From Ilyonectria destructans (taxonomy: Eukaryota; Ascomycota; Sordariomycetes; Hypocreales; Nectriaceae): a stretch of 64,000 bases of DNA. Of the stretch, positions 1 through 12,020 are shown piece by piece. The stretch is taken from positions 1,364,001 through 1,428,000 of the forward strand of contig JAHEWK010000009.1 in NCBI GenBank assembly GCA_020740775.1, read 5' to 3'. Below the pieces are notes generated by a model that saw only the letters and a program-made list of their open reading frames with translations, was not told the DNA's origin and did no database searches. The first letter of the stretch is position 1; the number at the start of each line of letters is the position of its first letter. The translations under genes and the position numbers were made by a program.

Positions 1-1144
1 CGGGGTATCCCTTCTTCGTCGTGAGCGATCGGGACGGCAATATCAATGCCTTTCTCAATGTCTGTCGCCACAGGGCGTTCCCAATTGTCCACAATGAGAC
101 CGGCAAGGCGAGCATTCTGTCGTGCAAATACCACGGTTAGTTCACGGACCCTGGCAACTCACTCCAACAATTGAGACTGACTGTTCCAGGCTGGAGTTAT
201 GGCCTCAAGGGAAATCTCGCCAAGGCACCTCGGTTTGACACTGTCCCGGCGAGCCAGTTTAACAAGGACCAGTACTCCCTGTACAAGCTGCACATGCACA
301 TCGATCAGTTAGGCTTTGTCTGGGTCAACCTCGACGGATCTGAGAAGCCGAGCATCAGCTGGGAAGAGCAATTCAAGAACATCGACACCCAGGAACGCAT
401 TACCAAGGTCTACAACATGGACGACTACGAGTTTGATCACACTTGGTCTCTCGATGGTTGCAACTTTAACTGGAAGACGTTGGTTGAGAACTACAACGAG
501 GTGAGTTAAATGAGCCGGCGCTTCACCACGAATACTCACAGTTTGTCTAGTGTTACCATTGCTCTACAGCGCACCCGGGAATTTCCCCTTACATCAAAAA
601 GGATACCAAGTTCGACGTTGAGCCCGTGCTGTGCTACATCCGCCACCTGGGCGAAGACATGGAAGCCGGGGACATTGTCGCCAGCCCAACATACATGTTC
701 CCCAACGCCTCCGTCACCATCTCCAAGCACTTCTTCTACATGATGTTCATCATCCCCACCTCGGCCACGACATCGCGCATGCGCTACGAGGTGTACCGCA
801 ACAAGAACTCGCCCGCCGAAGCCGTCAAGGAAGCAGTCGACTTTTTCAAGCAGGTTGAGGACGAGGACAAGTACCTGGGAAACAATGCCCAAAAGGGCCT
901 CAACAGCGATACCTACACCGCAGGCCCGCTGCACCCGTACATGGAGAAGGCAGTCGAGTACTTTGAGACAGTCCTACGGTCTTCGCTGAAGAAGCACGTG
1001 GAGGAGGAGAAAAAGGCGGGTCACGAGATTTGGCCTGCGAGGAGGACGGTGGCAAATGCTCAGTCTAATGAAGACGAGGCTTTTTGCCGTGGAGTATGTA
1101 ACTCGGCGGCAACTACAGCCGGTCCCAGTGCTTTAGCTTGGTAG
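1..1144 (+). CDS. Rieske [2Fe-2S] oxygenase, choline-monooxygenase-like (5' partial)
   Basis: The gene enters from the left edge and is read as three exons: 1-135, 190-501 and 551-1144. The intron at 136-189 falls inside the Rieske ligand motif and the second is 502-550; both are GT-AG and keep the frame. The sequence shows the first Rieske ligands as CRH (residues near the edge) and the second pair as CKYHGWSYG, then the mononuclear-iron region around NYNECYHC, which is typical of choline monooxygenase and related ring-hydroxylating oxygenase alpha subunits. These enzymes hydroxylate or demethylate a substrate with electrons from a reductase. The N-terminus lies outside the window. The C-terminal tail has the [17 protein letters not shown] ending seen in fungal members. 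The substrate is unknown. It is 23 kb from the metabolic cluster and no shared motif was seen beside it, so a link is not supported. Confidence 0.85.
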
Positions 1145-1435
1145 TCCAGGAGGTCTTGAAGAGCCTTCGTGCTTATTATCTCCACTCTGCGTTTGATGTT
1201 ACATATGATCATGAAATATATCCTTCGAAATAATGACGCCCGTTATTTATGAAACCATCATTTTATACTTTAGTGCGTGATGATACTTGACGTGCTGCTT
1301 TGGTGTTCTGTAACTGCCAAAGAGGTCACTTGCGAAGTTGGCGGTGTATCGACAGGCGAGCAGGAATCACAGCTAGACCGTAACATCTGCTGGTAATAAT
1401 ATTGATACTGATCTATTTTCCCGGCGAGAGTCGGT

Positions 1436-3654
1436 TCAGTAATACCCATTACAGGCTGGTCGTTCATTGACATATTGCTTGCTTAAATTCCTACCGCAAT
1501 GAGCTCCCGCTCCTAAAGCTTGTTCTCCCCGTTCTTGCAGCTGGCGTTTCCTGAACGCGTCATGAGTGCGTACTTCCAACGAATATCCATTGTCTGAGAC
1601 GTACGAGTACGATCGAGAATTGCCAAATGTCACCTTTTGCGCCAGGCCTCCGGCAAAGTAGTGATTGGCGTAATCGTTATACAATGTCTTCGAATCAGTC
1701 CTGTAATATGCCTTGATGTATTCGCAGCATACTGGCGCATACTTGCCACTCTTACACCCAGTATCCTGTCCTGCTGTGTGCGAATTCTTAGTTAAGGTGA
1801 TGTAACCCGTGGGACAATGCTATTGCACGCCTTAGATTAGGATCCTAGGCCCCACTGACAGAATGCGTCAACTAAACCCTCGACGCTCAATGCGCGGTTG
1901 TAACCATGTCTTCCACCGCCTATAATTGTATCGTTAGCATTTTCCACAGAAATATGGAAACAAATCCACATACCGTAGCAGCCTATACCAGAGACGTGGC
2001 TCAAATCCGCATCAAAGACCTTTCCATGGGCCCAAATAAGCGGAGAGAAACCGTCTGGACAAGGGTCGAGTGCTGTCGGAGGAAGACAGGGCGTCCAGAA
2101 CATGCCTAGTGAGAGCCCATTTTCATAGATAATTGTGCTCCGTAGCTTGGCTGGAAGACGTGAATCACTCTCTAGCAACGAGTCAATCCCCTCTTCTAAG
2201 CCAACGGAGTCCAAGTCAAGGGCCCAGACCGCACTGCCACCCAAGCATCCGCTCTTCGCGTATTCGAGCTTCATACCAAAAGTTTGAGAATCATCATATG
2301 ACACGCATTAGTCGTCCCAGGATATATACTTTACGTCCACCCCTTCGTCTAGTACCGGTTCCAGGTTCTTTTCTTTCATGATGTCCCTAATCTCATGGAA
2401 TGATAGGATGCCGGCGGTTTCTGTGCACTCACCAGGATCTCCGCCACCGGAGAACGGGCAGCCAGGCTCCGCGCATGTGGTGTCCTTCAGGGTGAAAAAG
2501 CGCCCATAGAAGTCAAGACCTAAAATGACCTTGTTAAGGTTGATGCCATTTCGCCACAGCAAGTTGAGCGCCTCTTCGATCTCCGTCAGATTAGTGTCAG
2601 CTTAGATGACAGAAGAGATGAATCTAGTAAGACCGTAGTGGTTAGTCTAACCAAGATATTATAGATTGATGACAAACTTTCGTACTCTTTTTTGCCATCC
2701 CATTTGCCGTGCATGTCGTGCGCTGTCGGAAAGTATCTGTCAGTCATGTTCGCATCGCGGCGTACAGGGCAAACTCACACATTAGATTGAACCAATCCAC
2801 ATGCTGTTCTACCCTAGCAATGTCAAACCCCTTGAGATACCAATAAGACGACGGTAGCGTCATGGTAATACCATAGTTGTCGCCCACGGTATCTCTTAGC
2901 TCTGATAGGAAGGTGACAAAGCTTTCTAATTCAGCCTTCTCACCTCCCCTATCCTTGGCAGCAGGATACTGCCACCTAATGTCGACACCGTCAAAGACGT
3001 ATGTTTGTATGAACTTGATGGTTGACTGGATAAAGGCAGCACGGTTGGCTTTCGTGGACGCCATGGCCGAGAAGGTTGCGCCACCAGCACTCCAGCCTCC
3101 CACGCTGATATATACCTTGAGCGTAGGGTTCTTGAACTTCAGCTCGGTGAGTTTACCATAAAGCTTGGTATCAAACGCATTCATCTGGCCAATCTCATAT
3201 GTAGATTCGCCGATCAGGGCGAACGTATAGTTGAGATTGGTCCACTTGGTCGCGTCAATCATGAATGGCTCCCATACGTTGCACTTGCGGTTCATGGTCC
3301 AGGATTCGTAGTAGCCGATGCCCTTTTGGGCTGCGGCAGGACGACATCTTGGCATCTCTGGGTCCTCGCATCCACTCTGGCAATCTTCGTCGCAAAAGTC
3401 CTTGGTTGTTCCACATAATCTTATCACAAACAGTCAGTTGCCAGTGTCTCTGTTCCGGATCATATTGCATCCCTACGTACCCAGATTGTGAACAGCAAAC
3501 TAGGCTCGCCCGCAACGACGTAGGTCAGAGGTACACTACTCACACTTCCCTCATTTGCTTGTTTCCCTGACAAACCGTACTCCTCAAGCAGCCACTCCAT
3601 CTGACACTGTGCCGGGCTGCGGCAAGTATTACTAAGTAGAAGAGGGAGACTCAT
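1436..3654 (-). pseudogene. Decayed GH18 chitinase-like gene with hevein-type chitin-binding domain
   Basis: Reading on the minus strand from 3654, the pieces are a Cys-containing N-terminal fragment, a CBM18 hevein-like domain that splices to CCSQSG-LCGTTKDFC, the GH18 barrel (3380-2310), and a Cys-rich C-terminal region (about 1820-1436, with CKSGKYAPVCCEYIKAYY). This order is that of the large class V subgroup C fungal chitinases. Introns are visible near 2758-2727 and in the CBM18. The barrel has an in-frame TAA at 2310-2308, directly before CVSYDDSQT; coding resumes in the same frame. A reading-frame change near 1800-1840 could not be resolved with introns. The catalytic DxxDxDxE motif reads FDGVDIRWQYP, so the last Asp and the Glu are replaced. 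No signal peptide or LysM part is found upstream of 3654, so the 5' end is probably missing too. Confidence 0.8.
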
Positions 3655-4304
3655 GTGATGTGATTACGATTTCAAACAGTATCACATTTGACGGTCTCTT
3701 CAAAACATGAATCCATCTATCGACTCGAGATGTGGAAATCTTCTTACTAGGTTTAGCTATTAAGTTGCTCCTGTGGATGAATGGGAGTGACAACGAGGGC
3801 GGTTGACTTCACAGCGCGACATCAAGAATTATGTCAAACGCATTGTTTGTAACAATAGAAATGACATCATCAAGCCCTTCATGGCTTACGCCTACGGAGT
3901 AAGTTACTTGTACTCTAAATCACAACTGCCGAAGGTCTTGCCATAAGTATTCGCCCACAGAGCCCAGCCTAAAATGATAAGTGGAGCACATCTCTCGGAT
4001 GTGCGGATATAGGTATCGGGAATACACTGCACTCGGATCATGGAGGCCGAAATCGGCATAGATCAAGCAGCAAGATCCTTAAAGACGTCTGGAGAGCCTT
4101 TGGTAATTCCATGAGTCCTACCTAACTCTACACACATCAATTACGGTCGCATTACCTCAATAAACCTTGAAGCAAGTCTGAAAAAATTGGCAGAGGCCAG
4201 GGCACCCCTACTACGAAAATCTCCCAATTACAGGGTTCAGAGCCGATCAACTCCCTACCTACAACCATTTACTGGATTTTTCTCATCAGCCCAGGCTTAT
4301 CAAG
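3655..4304. other. Intergenic, no gene seen
   Basis: No coding frame with recognisable similarity was found between the 5' end of the chitinase relic and the transporter start. The missing N-terminal half of the chitinase would be expected here and is absent. The last part is the promoter of the MFS gene. Confidence 0.5.
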
Positions 4305-5928
4305 ATGGGCGTGGTTGAGCCAGAACTAGGTGAGGCAGAATACCCTCAGATATTCACTCACTAGTTGCTAACGCGGGATACCAGATGACGGGCGTGTCAA
4401 TACTGGAGCAGAAATGTCTGACGATAACAATGGAATCTCGAGCCCTGACGAGGAATTGGCGCGAATAAAATCGACCGTTTCAATCGCAGACACCTTTTCA
4501 TTACCGCGAGAAATCCTCTTCGTCTCCATAATATGCATGGCTCAATTCATGACTCAAGGCGCCCTCGGAAACTGTCTTAACCTCGTTCATGTCATTGGCG
4601 AGTCGTTCGAAATTGACAACCCAGCAGAACTCAGCTGGTTCATCGCTGGCTACAGCTTAACAGTCGGCACCTTTATCCTGATTTTCGGACGCTTCGGTGA
4701 CTTTTTTGGCTACAAGCGCATGTTTCTCATCGGGTTCATCTGGTTCGCATTTTGGTCTATGGTCCTCGGCCTTTCCGTCTACTCTGGCCATGTCCTCTTC
4801 ATTTTCGCACGAACTCTCCAGGGCATTGGACCAGCAATTGTCTTGCCCAATGGTCTAGCGATTTTAGGAGCTACATACAACCCAGGCCCGAGGAAAACCA
4901 TCGCCTTTGCCCTTTTTGGAGCCTGTGCGCCGGGAGGTAGTGTGTTTGCTGCTGCATTTGCTGGTCTATTTGTTCACGGAGACAAGACATGGTGGCCTTG
5001 GGCTTTTTACTCATTTGCAATCGGCCTGGTTGTGATTGCTGTGGCAGCTTCCTTCATTATCCCGGATCCACCTCACAGAATATCATCTGCAAACATGGCT
5101 TTTCGAGAGAAGTTAACCCAATTGGATCTACTGGGTGCCACAACGGGAATTACATCATTGGTACTTTTCAACTTTGCCTGGAACCAAGCGCCTGTTGTTG
5201 GCTGGGACAAGCCATATGTCTATGCTCTTCTCATTGTTGGAATTGCCCTCGTACCGGTGTTCTTCTACATCGAACTACGGGTTGCTTCTCACCCCATCAT
5301 TCCTTTCGACACACTCACGGCCGATGTCGCCTACATTCTGGCCTGTGTAGCGTGTGGTTGGGCATGTTTTGGTATTTGGATTTACTACACTTGGCAGTTT
5401 TTTCAGTTGCTGCGAGGGGCCGGGCTTCTTCTTACTGCCGCGTGGATGAGCCCTGTGGCTATTTCTGGAGCACTCGCTTCTATGACTACTGCATGGTTGT
5501 TGCATGTCACTCATCCTGCGTTGGTGATGTTGATAGCTCTTGTGTCATTCACGACGGGCACTGTTCTGATGATGACTGCTCCGATTGAACAATCATACTG
5601 GCTGCAGTCTTTCTTCAGCCTCATTGTCATGACCTGGGGCATGGATATGTCGTTTCCTGCTGCAACTCTGATTCTTTCAAATTCGGTTAAAAGGGAACAT
5701 CAAGGAATAGCGGCAAGCCTAGTGAGCACCGTTGTTAATTACAGCATCAGTTTGGGACTGGGATTTGCGGCTACCGTGGAAGTCCATGTGAATAGCGGTG
5801 GAGAAACGAGAAGTGACCTATTATTTGGCTACAGGGCAGCCTGGTACATGGCAGTGGGTTTGTCGGGGTTAGGATTGGCCGTCAGTCTCATTTACTTTCT
5901 CAAAAGAAAGCGAAGCAGCGTTAGCTGA
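4305..5928 (+). CDS. MFS drug:H+ antiporter, DHA2 type (14 TM)
   Basis: This is an intact transporter of the plasma membrane. The long exon shows the MFS signature GRFGDFFGYKRMF between the second and third membrane segments and RTLQGIGPAIVLPNG in segment 4-5, typical of the ATR1-like DHA2 group that exports toxic compounds. An upstream micro-exon is proposed: ATG at 4305, 25 nt coding, intron 4330-4384 (GTGAGG, branch GCTAAC, ends CAG), then in-frame coding from 4385. This gives about 522 residues; a start at the internal ATG 4414 would give 504. The spliced start is preferred because the two exons join in frame with perfect splice signals. The cargo cannot be read from the sequence. Confidence 0.9.
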
Positions 5929-7039
5929 AGTGGGGATGAATATGGCTATAACAAATTTTTCGATACATCCGTTGCAATCCAAGGAGTAGTGTCCAAAAGC
6001 GGCCTACCAAACGAGACGTTCATCAGCTCTGTATCTAAGATGTCACCTTAACTGACCACCCTCACCAGCTCCACGCAGCCCAGCAGCTCTCGGAACCAGA
6101 GCTCGTATCGGTCGCTCTGAATCCGGCGGAGGAGCTCTATATCCAACGGAGGAATTCTGGCTCATTGTCTTGTTCTGACCCAGGTTCCAAACGCTGGGCA
6201 AGCTTCACCAGCAACCTCTCCTCTTTTCTGATAAAGCTAATGTCATCGGCATCAATGGCTCAGCTATTGAGGAGCAGTCAGCAGATGAAGATGGCTAGAT
6301 ACACTCTTTGGATGTTGCTAAGGGCGGCATGGCAGCTGGAGTGAAAGCCGCGTACGCCGGGCAGCCCGGTTGTTTGAAGATGCAGCTTGTATTTAGCGTG
6401 TTTGATCACTCCATCGTCGAGAGCGTTGCGGTCGCTGTTCGTGTAGGCTAGGCAGCTCTGGCTGTTGTCGTGTCGCTGCAAGACACAGCGGATGACTGGG
6501 AATGCAGGCCGCGTATTCGTCGTGTTGCTCATCGAGTTACCCGTGTGTTAGTTTGGGAGTGGTGTGAAGAAGTGAGCTAGCCTGACTTGTCGCCTCGGCG
6601 GGAGACGGTTTTCATATGTGCTATGGTTGAGAATAGGCTTTTTAAGAATGGCTATCAAGGCCAGAGAGAGGACCATAGACGGATTGTAATGACAGGCTCA
6701 AAGTGTGTGATCAATATAGACCAAAGAATTGAGAAACTTAATGGGATACGGTTATTGTGTCTTGTGGTGCTAGATAATTATAGCACCTAATTCTGTTGCT
6801 ACTGTGTGTATACTATCTGATCGCTGCGCTGCGTTGCTTCTATCTGCGAGGATATTGGCTGAGACTAAAAGAGAAAATGTAAAAAAAAAAAAGATAGGAA
6901 TGATTTGTAAATAGTCTCTTATTCTTTTAGCTAAATGAGATACCCGCTCTATGGTGTCTATTGGCTTACACTGATGTGACACTAGGGCCACACTCGTCTA
7001 GTACCCCTTATTGGGCTGCATTATATAGTAATTAAACTA
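5929..7039. other. Gene-poor stretch with possible coding remnants
   Basis: No intact gene is supported. Minus-strand fragments around 6240-6090 (an acidic, helical-looking piece) and 6532-6278 (84 codons, several Cys) are open but match nothing I recognise. A poly(A) run lies at 6880-6891. The stretch leads into the copia relic. Confidence 0.4.
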
Positions 7040-7489
7040 ATGCCGGCCCAATTGCAAATGCACATCGCCTGGATATCAGGCGGGAGATTCCCCAGTGGCG
7101 TTATGGGTTCTCTAAGGTCTTTGCCTTTAAAGTGGCTGTTAAAGGCTGAGTTTGGAAGTCTGAATGGCCTCTTAAATGAAAGCAAATGGGGGGGAAGTCA
7201 CTGCTGTCAGATCAGGGGATCGAATGCTCCTTGGCGCATCGACAATTGAAAAGGGGGAGTGCTTGAAGAGCTGGATTCGCAGCGGTATAACGGCAGGGCT
7301 ACAAGTAGACGAGGTTGAACAATACGATTATATGGCAGAGGAGGGAAGCACCAGCGCTCTAGAGGAAGATACGGGCTCTTGACCGGTTTGAAGTTATTTG
7401 CCGTATGGGCAATATATGGTTTAGTTCGCTATATGGGAATAAATTATATGCTATAAACTATTTAGGTCCGTATGGCGTATGGCGTATGG

Positions 7490-8155
7490 TTAGAAAGCCT
7501 GCTGCTAGCCCTGTCTCAAGCGGCCAAAGAGGCTATATTCATCACCCGGCTTGTTCAAGAGGTAGGGATCCAGCTAAGCGAGTAAAAGATCCATATCTAA
7601 TGTGACAATCAGCAGACCATTCGGCTTGTGCATAAACATATCAGCTACAGACCGAGCTCCGATATGTTGATATTTACAACTATTGGCTAAGGTAGTATCA
7701 GACAAAGGATGGATTGGGTAAGACAGCTTGGATGACGATGAATTGCTTGATTTCTCTATCTATTGAAGGGCTAGGATCGGTCTTATAGACGATGATGAGG
7801 TCGGCCTTCCGCCGCCGCTGTGGGCCCCCGGCCCCCTCGGATCCCGAAGTCAGACCTAGATCAGACCAGCTTCCTAGCATCAGCCCAGATATCGAAAGAT
7901 CGTCGCTTTTAACAGCAGACTGCAACGGTCCCTATCAGGCTGTCTGACAGGTAGGAGGCTTAGAGGAACAGGATCTAGTCAGAATATATTGCGATAGAGG
8001 ATAGAATTGCAAATAGGCTTATAAGACAATCACCAACGCAGCCTTCTAAAGGTCCGTATGGCAGCTAGGTTTGGTCGATATCTTAGACCGGCTAGGGCAA
8101 CGGAGGCTGCAGGAGCTAAAGGAAAAATACCTAGAGAGTGAAGTTAGGTCAACTT
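7490..8155 (+). mobile_element. Ty1/copia retrotransposon relic (RNase H and C-terminal end)
   Basis: Fragments of a copia polyprotein are readable on the plus strand, broken by stops and frame changes. They are LALSQAAKEAIF (about 7499-7540), then CDNQQTIRLV (about 7602-7635), both typical of copia RNase H, then LQTELRYVDIYNYWLR (about 7645-7690) in another frame, and the terminal QLGLVDILDRLGQRRL piece near 8060-8110. The order matches the copia C-terminus. No LTRs or target duplication were recognised, and the part upstream of 7490 may also belong to it. The element is not functional. Confidence 0.75.
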
Positions 8156-8160
8156 AGGGA

Positions 8161-9230
8161 TGGGAAAACAGTAGCTTCAACCGACCCGGTTTCAGCTACG
8201 GGAAAATGTTGGATTGACCCTCGGGTGATGGGACACGGGCTGGATAGGCGTAATTTTCTGTTATATTAATATTTTGAACCTAGTCGTGAGGTGTGAGATT
8301 GACTTAAAAACTACTTAGAGGAAAGGAGGGGCAAGAGCGATGGAGAATGAATATAACCTCATGTTTCGTCTCCGCATCATATTGAACACTATCCGGGTGA
8401 TTGAATTGACGGCGACGGATCTAACATATTGCAATTGCGTTAGCACTGTGGTGGTACAACTTGGCAATAATATTGAAGGACGATAGGCCCTGAAAAGAGG
8501 TGGATTTATTGTGTGGTGGTTGATGCTTAGTCTAAGTTCTATACAGTGCCTACAACCCAATTTATAACCGGCACACCTTGTATCACTACTGCTCTACATC
8601 AGCCCTCTGGCGCTCCCATGTCAGGCCACAGCACCAAGGCCTACATGGACGCTGGCTCACCCAGCCATAATGCGGGGGCAGAGCTCACTCGGCCCCCCGA
8701 AGTTGGCCGGAGAGCTGGAGCAAAGTACACATGCTCATTCTTTATCCTTACTCTCACCGCCTGCCAGGTTTCTTGTTACCCAAGGTTGAGGGCGATCTAT
8801 GACTAGCTCATTAGCGTAAAGTCTGACATGTGACAGTGACGGTCGCATCATCAGCTGGTAGATGGAGGGAGGGCAGTGACAAACTTAATTCGCGGTCACT
8901 GTGGGGGCGGTTGTGGTAGCCTCACCAATTACTGCAGCATCATAAATCACTGGGAAAGGCAATGCCGGTCAGGAGGCTTCCCCGTCGCTAGCAGGGTGTT
9001 ATCACGTGTGGATTGGAGAATCCTCCGGCGTCCAAGGTCCTTTCACTCCCGTCCGCGGCATCTGCAAGCTTTCATCTTCAGCGTGATCAAAGGTGCGAGA
9101 GCGTTAACGGAACAGAGGCAACCTTTATCACGGCATTTTCCAAGGTTGCCTTCCAAAACAGACAAATCTTGCTAATATAACTCATTTATCCCGTGTCATC
9201 AGCAACACGTTTCGACAACCTCGAAGAGCA
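8161..9230. other. Intergenic, promoter side of the SAT4-type gene
   Basis: No gene is supported. One copy of TGACAAACTTA, a variant of the cluster motif described elsewhere, lies at 8877-8887, about 350 bp before the next start codon. It stands alone and may be chance. Confidence 0.4.
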
Positions 9231-10672
9231 ATGGCACTTCATGCTCCCACCGCCGCGGCGGTCATTGTCGGCGAATGGCTGCTTCTCTTCATCGGTGCTG
9301 TGATGATTCTCGCCCGTCTGTACCTGAGACTCAAGATCAATCGCCAGACACTCGCCCTTAGCGATGCGTTCATATGTCTAGCGTGGTTAGCCGCGGCGGC
9401 AAGCGCGTCGGTAGACATCTACTTGAAGTGCATAGGCGTCCTCCGTCAGGATGTGGATGCCTTTTTGCGGGGCTATGAGGGTGATCGAAATACTCTGCAA
9501 AGTGCATTATTGGTATATAACTATCTTCAACTCGCGCCTGGGGTTGCGAGTGATCGGTTAGTCAGACTGATAATTTAATAGTACTTTTGGGCGGGCAACT
9601 TCGCTTTCTTTACGGCATTTTGGTGTAGTAAGACCACCATCTTAGCCTTCTACCTACAGATATTCCCACCGGCCTTTCAGACCTACAGAATTATCATATG
9701 GATTGTCATCGCATACGCCGTTATGGGATATATTGTGGCGATGTCTTTGAACTTATTCTTATGCTGGCCATTGAAAAGAAACTGGTACATCGTTCCGCCT
9801 CAGAAATAGAATGAATGGCGAAAGAAGTTATACAGAAGGGCTGATATGGGGTTTTAAGGGCTGTCAACCGAACGGCTTGCATCGCGGAAATTCAAATCAG
9901 TATTGCCTTCAGGGTTGGGTGGGCTCTCCATTTTTCCTCCGACATCATCAGTAGGCTGATAGTCGCCCCTCTATTCCCTCGGTTCATTTATACATCTGCT
10001 TACCTAGGTTTTCTAGTCTTCGCGCTCCCTTTCTTGATTCTCCGCAGACTCCGAATGGAAAGGCTGGTCCGATTCGGCGTATATTGCACATTTGGAGTGG
10101 GCGCTATCAACATCACATTCTGTCTAACACGATTCATGATCGTCGAAATTTCAACCGACATTAGCGCGAAAAGGGTCATTCCGTTGACTCTCCTTGGTAA
10201 GTGAAGTAGTCCTATCTTCCATTCCACTACCCGCGTACAATTAAAGGTCTCGCACTAGTAGTCCGGATGGTTTCTAAATGATGTCTACTTACCTGCATCT
10301 AACCATCACTGGGTCAGTGCCTGACGAGATGGGCAGACACGAACAGGCGCGTTAACATTCATGCCCAAAGAGCTCTGGAGCGGCATCGACTGCAACATAG
10401 GCGTGATAGTTGCCTGCATGCCGGCCCTTCGCCCCTACATACGCATGATTCACGCCGCTCGTCCACTTAGTCATCGAATGCCGATAACAAGAAGTCGCGC
10501 AACAAGGACTCAAAGTCTGGGGGTGGTGGCCAGGGTCAATTCGAACTCCATAGGGTCGGAACTTGTCGACGGCTACGTCTGGGAAGATGTGGCACCAGTC
10601 GTCCAAGTGAGCCCCCTAGAAGGTCGGGGGGACGCGATGACGGAAATGCATGACCTCGAAGAAGGCCGGTAA
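9231..10672 (+). CDS. SAT4-family (rhodopsin-domain) seven-helix membrane protein, model uncertain
   Basis: Plus-strand exons give a membrane protein with the order and motifs of the fungal SAT4/rhodopsin-domain family, often annotated as PTH11-like or integral membrane protein. They are a first exon from ATG 9231 with two hydrophobic segments, a second from about 9592 starting YFWAGNFAFFTAFW, a third with WALHFSSDII and LGFLVFALPFLILRRLRM (about 9905-10197), and a last from about 10360 with LWSGIDCNIGVIVACMPALRPY. The donor near 10198 is GTAAG. The link between the second and third exons is unclear: the open frame after KRNWYIVPPQK meets a stop near 9810, so either an intron starts at GTACAT after KRN or the gene is decaying. 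The family has diverse, mostly unproven roles. Confidence 0.65.
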
Positions 10673-10899
10673 TGGACAAGGTGAGACTGTAGGGAGCCAG
10701 ATCTAGTTAGGACGTGTGAGTGAGTTATAGAGAACGAGCGACATAGGCCGCCAGTCCATCGAAACCCCAAGGGTCTACGAACTCGGTTTTGTGACGATCT
10801 GTGTCTAGCCTAGGAGGTATAAGGTAAGCAAGGGGGCGTTCGGTACTTAATTGGAGTGTGATCAGGACGTCAGCTTGTGAGCAATATAGGTCACAGATC

Positions 10900-12000
10900 C
10901 AGTAATATATCAAATAGTAGTTTAATGTAACTAAGTTGTATTGATAGCTGAGGAGCTTAAGGCTTGGTGCTAGTGTTACAGAAGTTGCATGTATATAGTA
11001 TATAAATTACTAGAGCTTGTAAAGCTTGGAGGGCAATCCTTAAGTGAGTGTAAGCTGGATTATAATTGTAACAGTTAGTATATTACGCTATACTTATAGG
11101 TCTGAGGTAGGCTAATTCTAATTAGTTTTATATTACTAATAAATTAGATATATTAAGATTAAATGAGTTAGTTATATTAAATAATAGTAAAATAAATAAT
11201 ACTTAATATAATTAAGTTATATTAATAGTTAAGAAGCTATTTATACTAGATATATACTTTTAAGTTAGCTATATACTATATATTTAATATAGTTAAACTA
11301 TATTAACTTAAGTTAGATAGATACTATTTAATATATATATATATACTGAGGTTAAACTGTATTAAATAGAGTCTATTTAATATATATATATCTATATACT
11401 GTATTTATTTATTTATTCAGTATATACTATTTTACCTATATCTAGACCTATAGAACTCCTACTAATTAATTTAGAGAGGAAAAACCTTCTAGCTATCCAG
11501 CTATAGAATAAAAGCCTTACTGCAGTTTCGCTTAGCTACCTTAGAGGGCACATTATTATCATTAGGTCTGTACTAGTGATTTCGTCACCAGCCTTATCCA
11601 GGTTTGCAGCTTGTGCATTTGCCCTTCTTCCGGTCCCGGCTGCCTCAGGGTCGTAGAGGAGCCGACAGGGGTTTTCTCCGCGGGGTTGCAGCGACCGGTG
11701 CTGCGCTCTGTTTTTGTCTGCTTTTGTCTGCTTTTATGGCCGCTGCGGCAGTGCTGCAGCAGCCCATCTATATACTGTAATATAGTAAGAAAAAGTAAGT
11801 ATATTCTAGTTTTACTAATTATAACTATTTAATTTGAATTTAAGCTATAATAATAATAGTTTTATTATAGGTTAAGTTAGAATTAGGCGGTTATAACTAG
11901 TAGAACTATAATATACCCAGTTTTTTATATAATATAAATACTGAGATTTATCTATATAAGTAAGCTAGAATATCTCACTTTACCCAAGTCCATTTACTTG
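10900..12000. repeat. AT-rich, RIP-like block with a GC-rich island
   Basis: From about 10900 to 11580 and again from 11770 to 12000 the sequence is very rich in TA dinucleotides, with runs such as TATATATA and many TTAATA words, and has no coding frames. A short GC-rich island at about 11580-11770 interrupts it. This composition is what RIP leaves in fungal repeats. The original element cannot be recognised. Confidence 0.7.
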
Positions 12001-12020
12001 CTCAATAAAATATCTGGTCC

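Noticed and set aside
1..1144. Rieske oxygenase as first step of the metabolic cluster
   Set aside because: It is more than 23 kb away with unrelated and decayed genes between, and no shared motif was found.
8877..8887. TGACAAACTTA upstream of the SAT4-type gene as a cluster site
   Set aside because: It is a lone variant 16 kb from the cluster with no second site near it.
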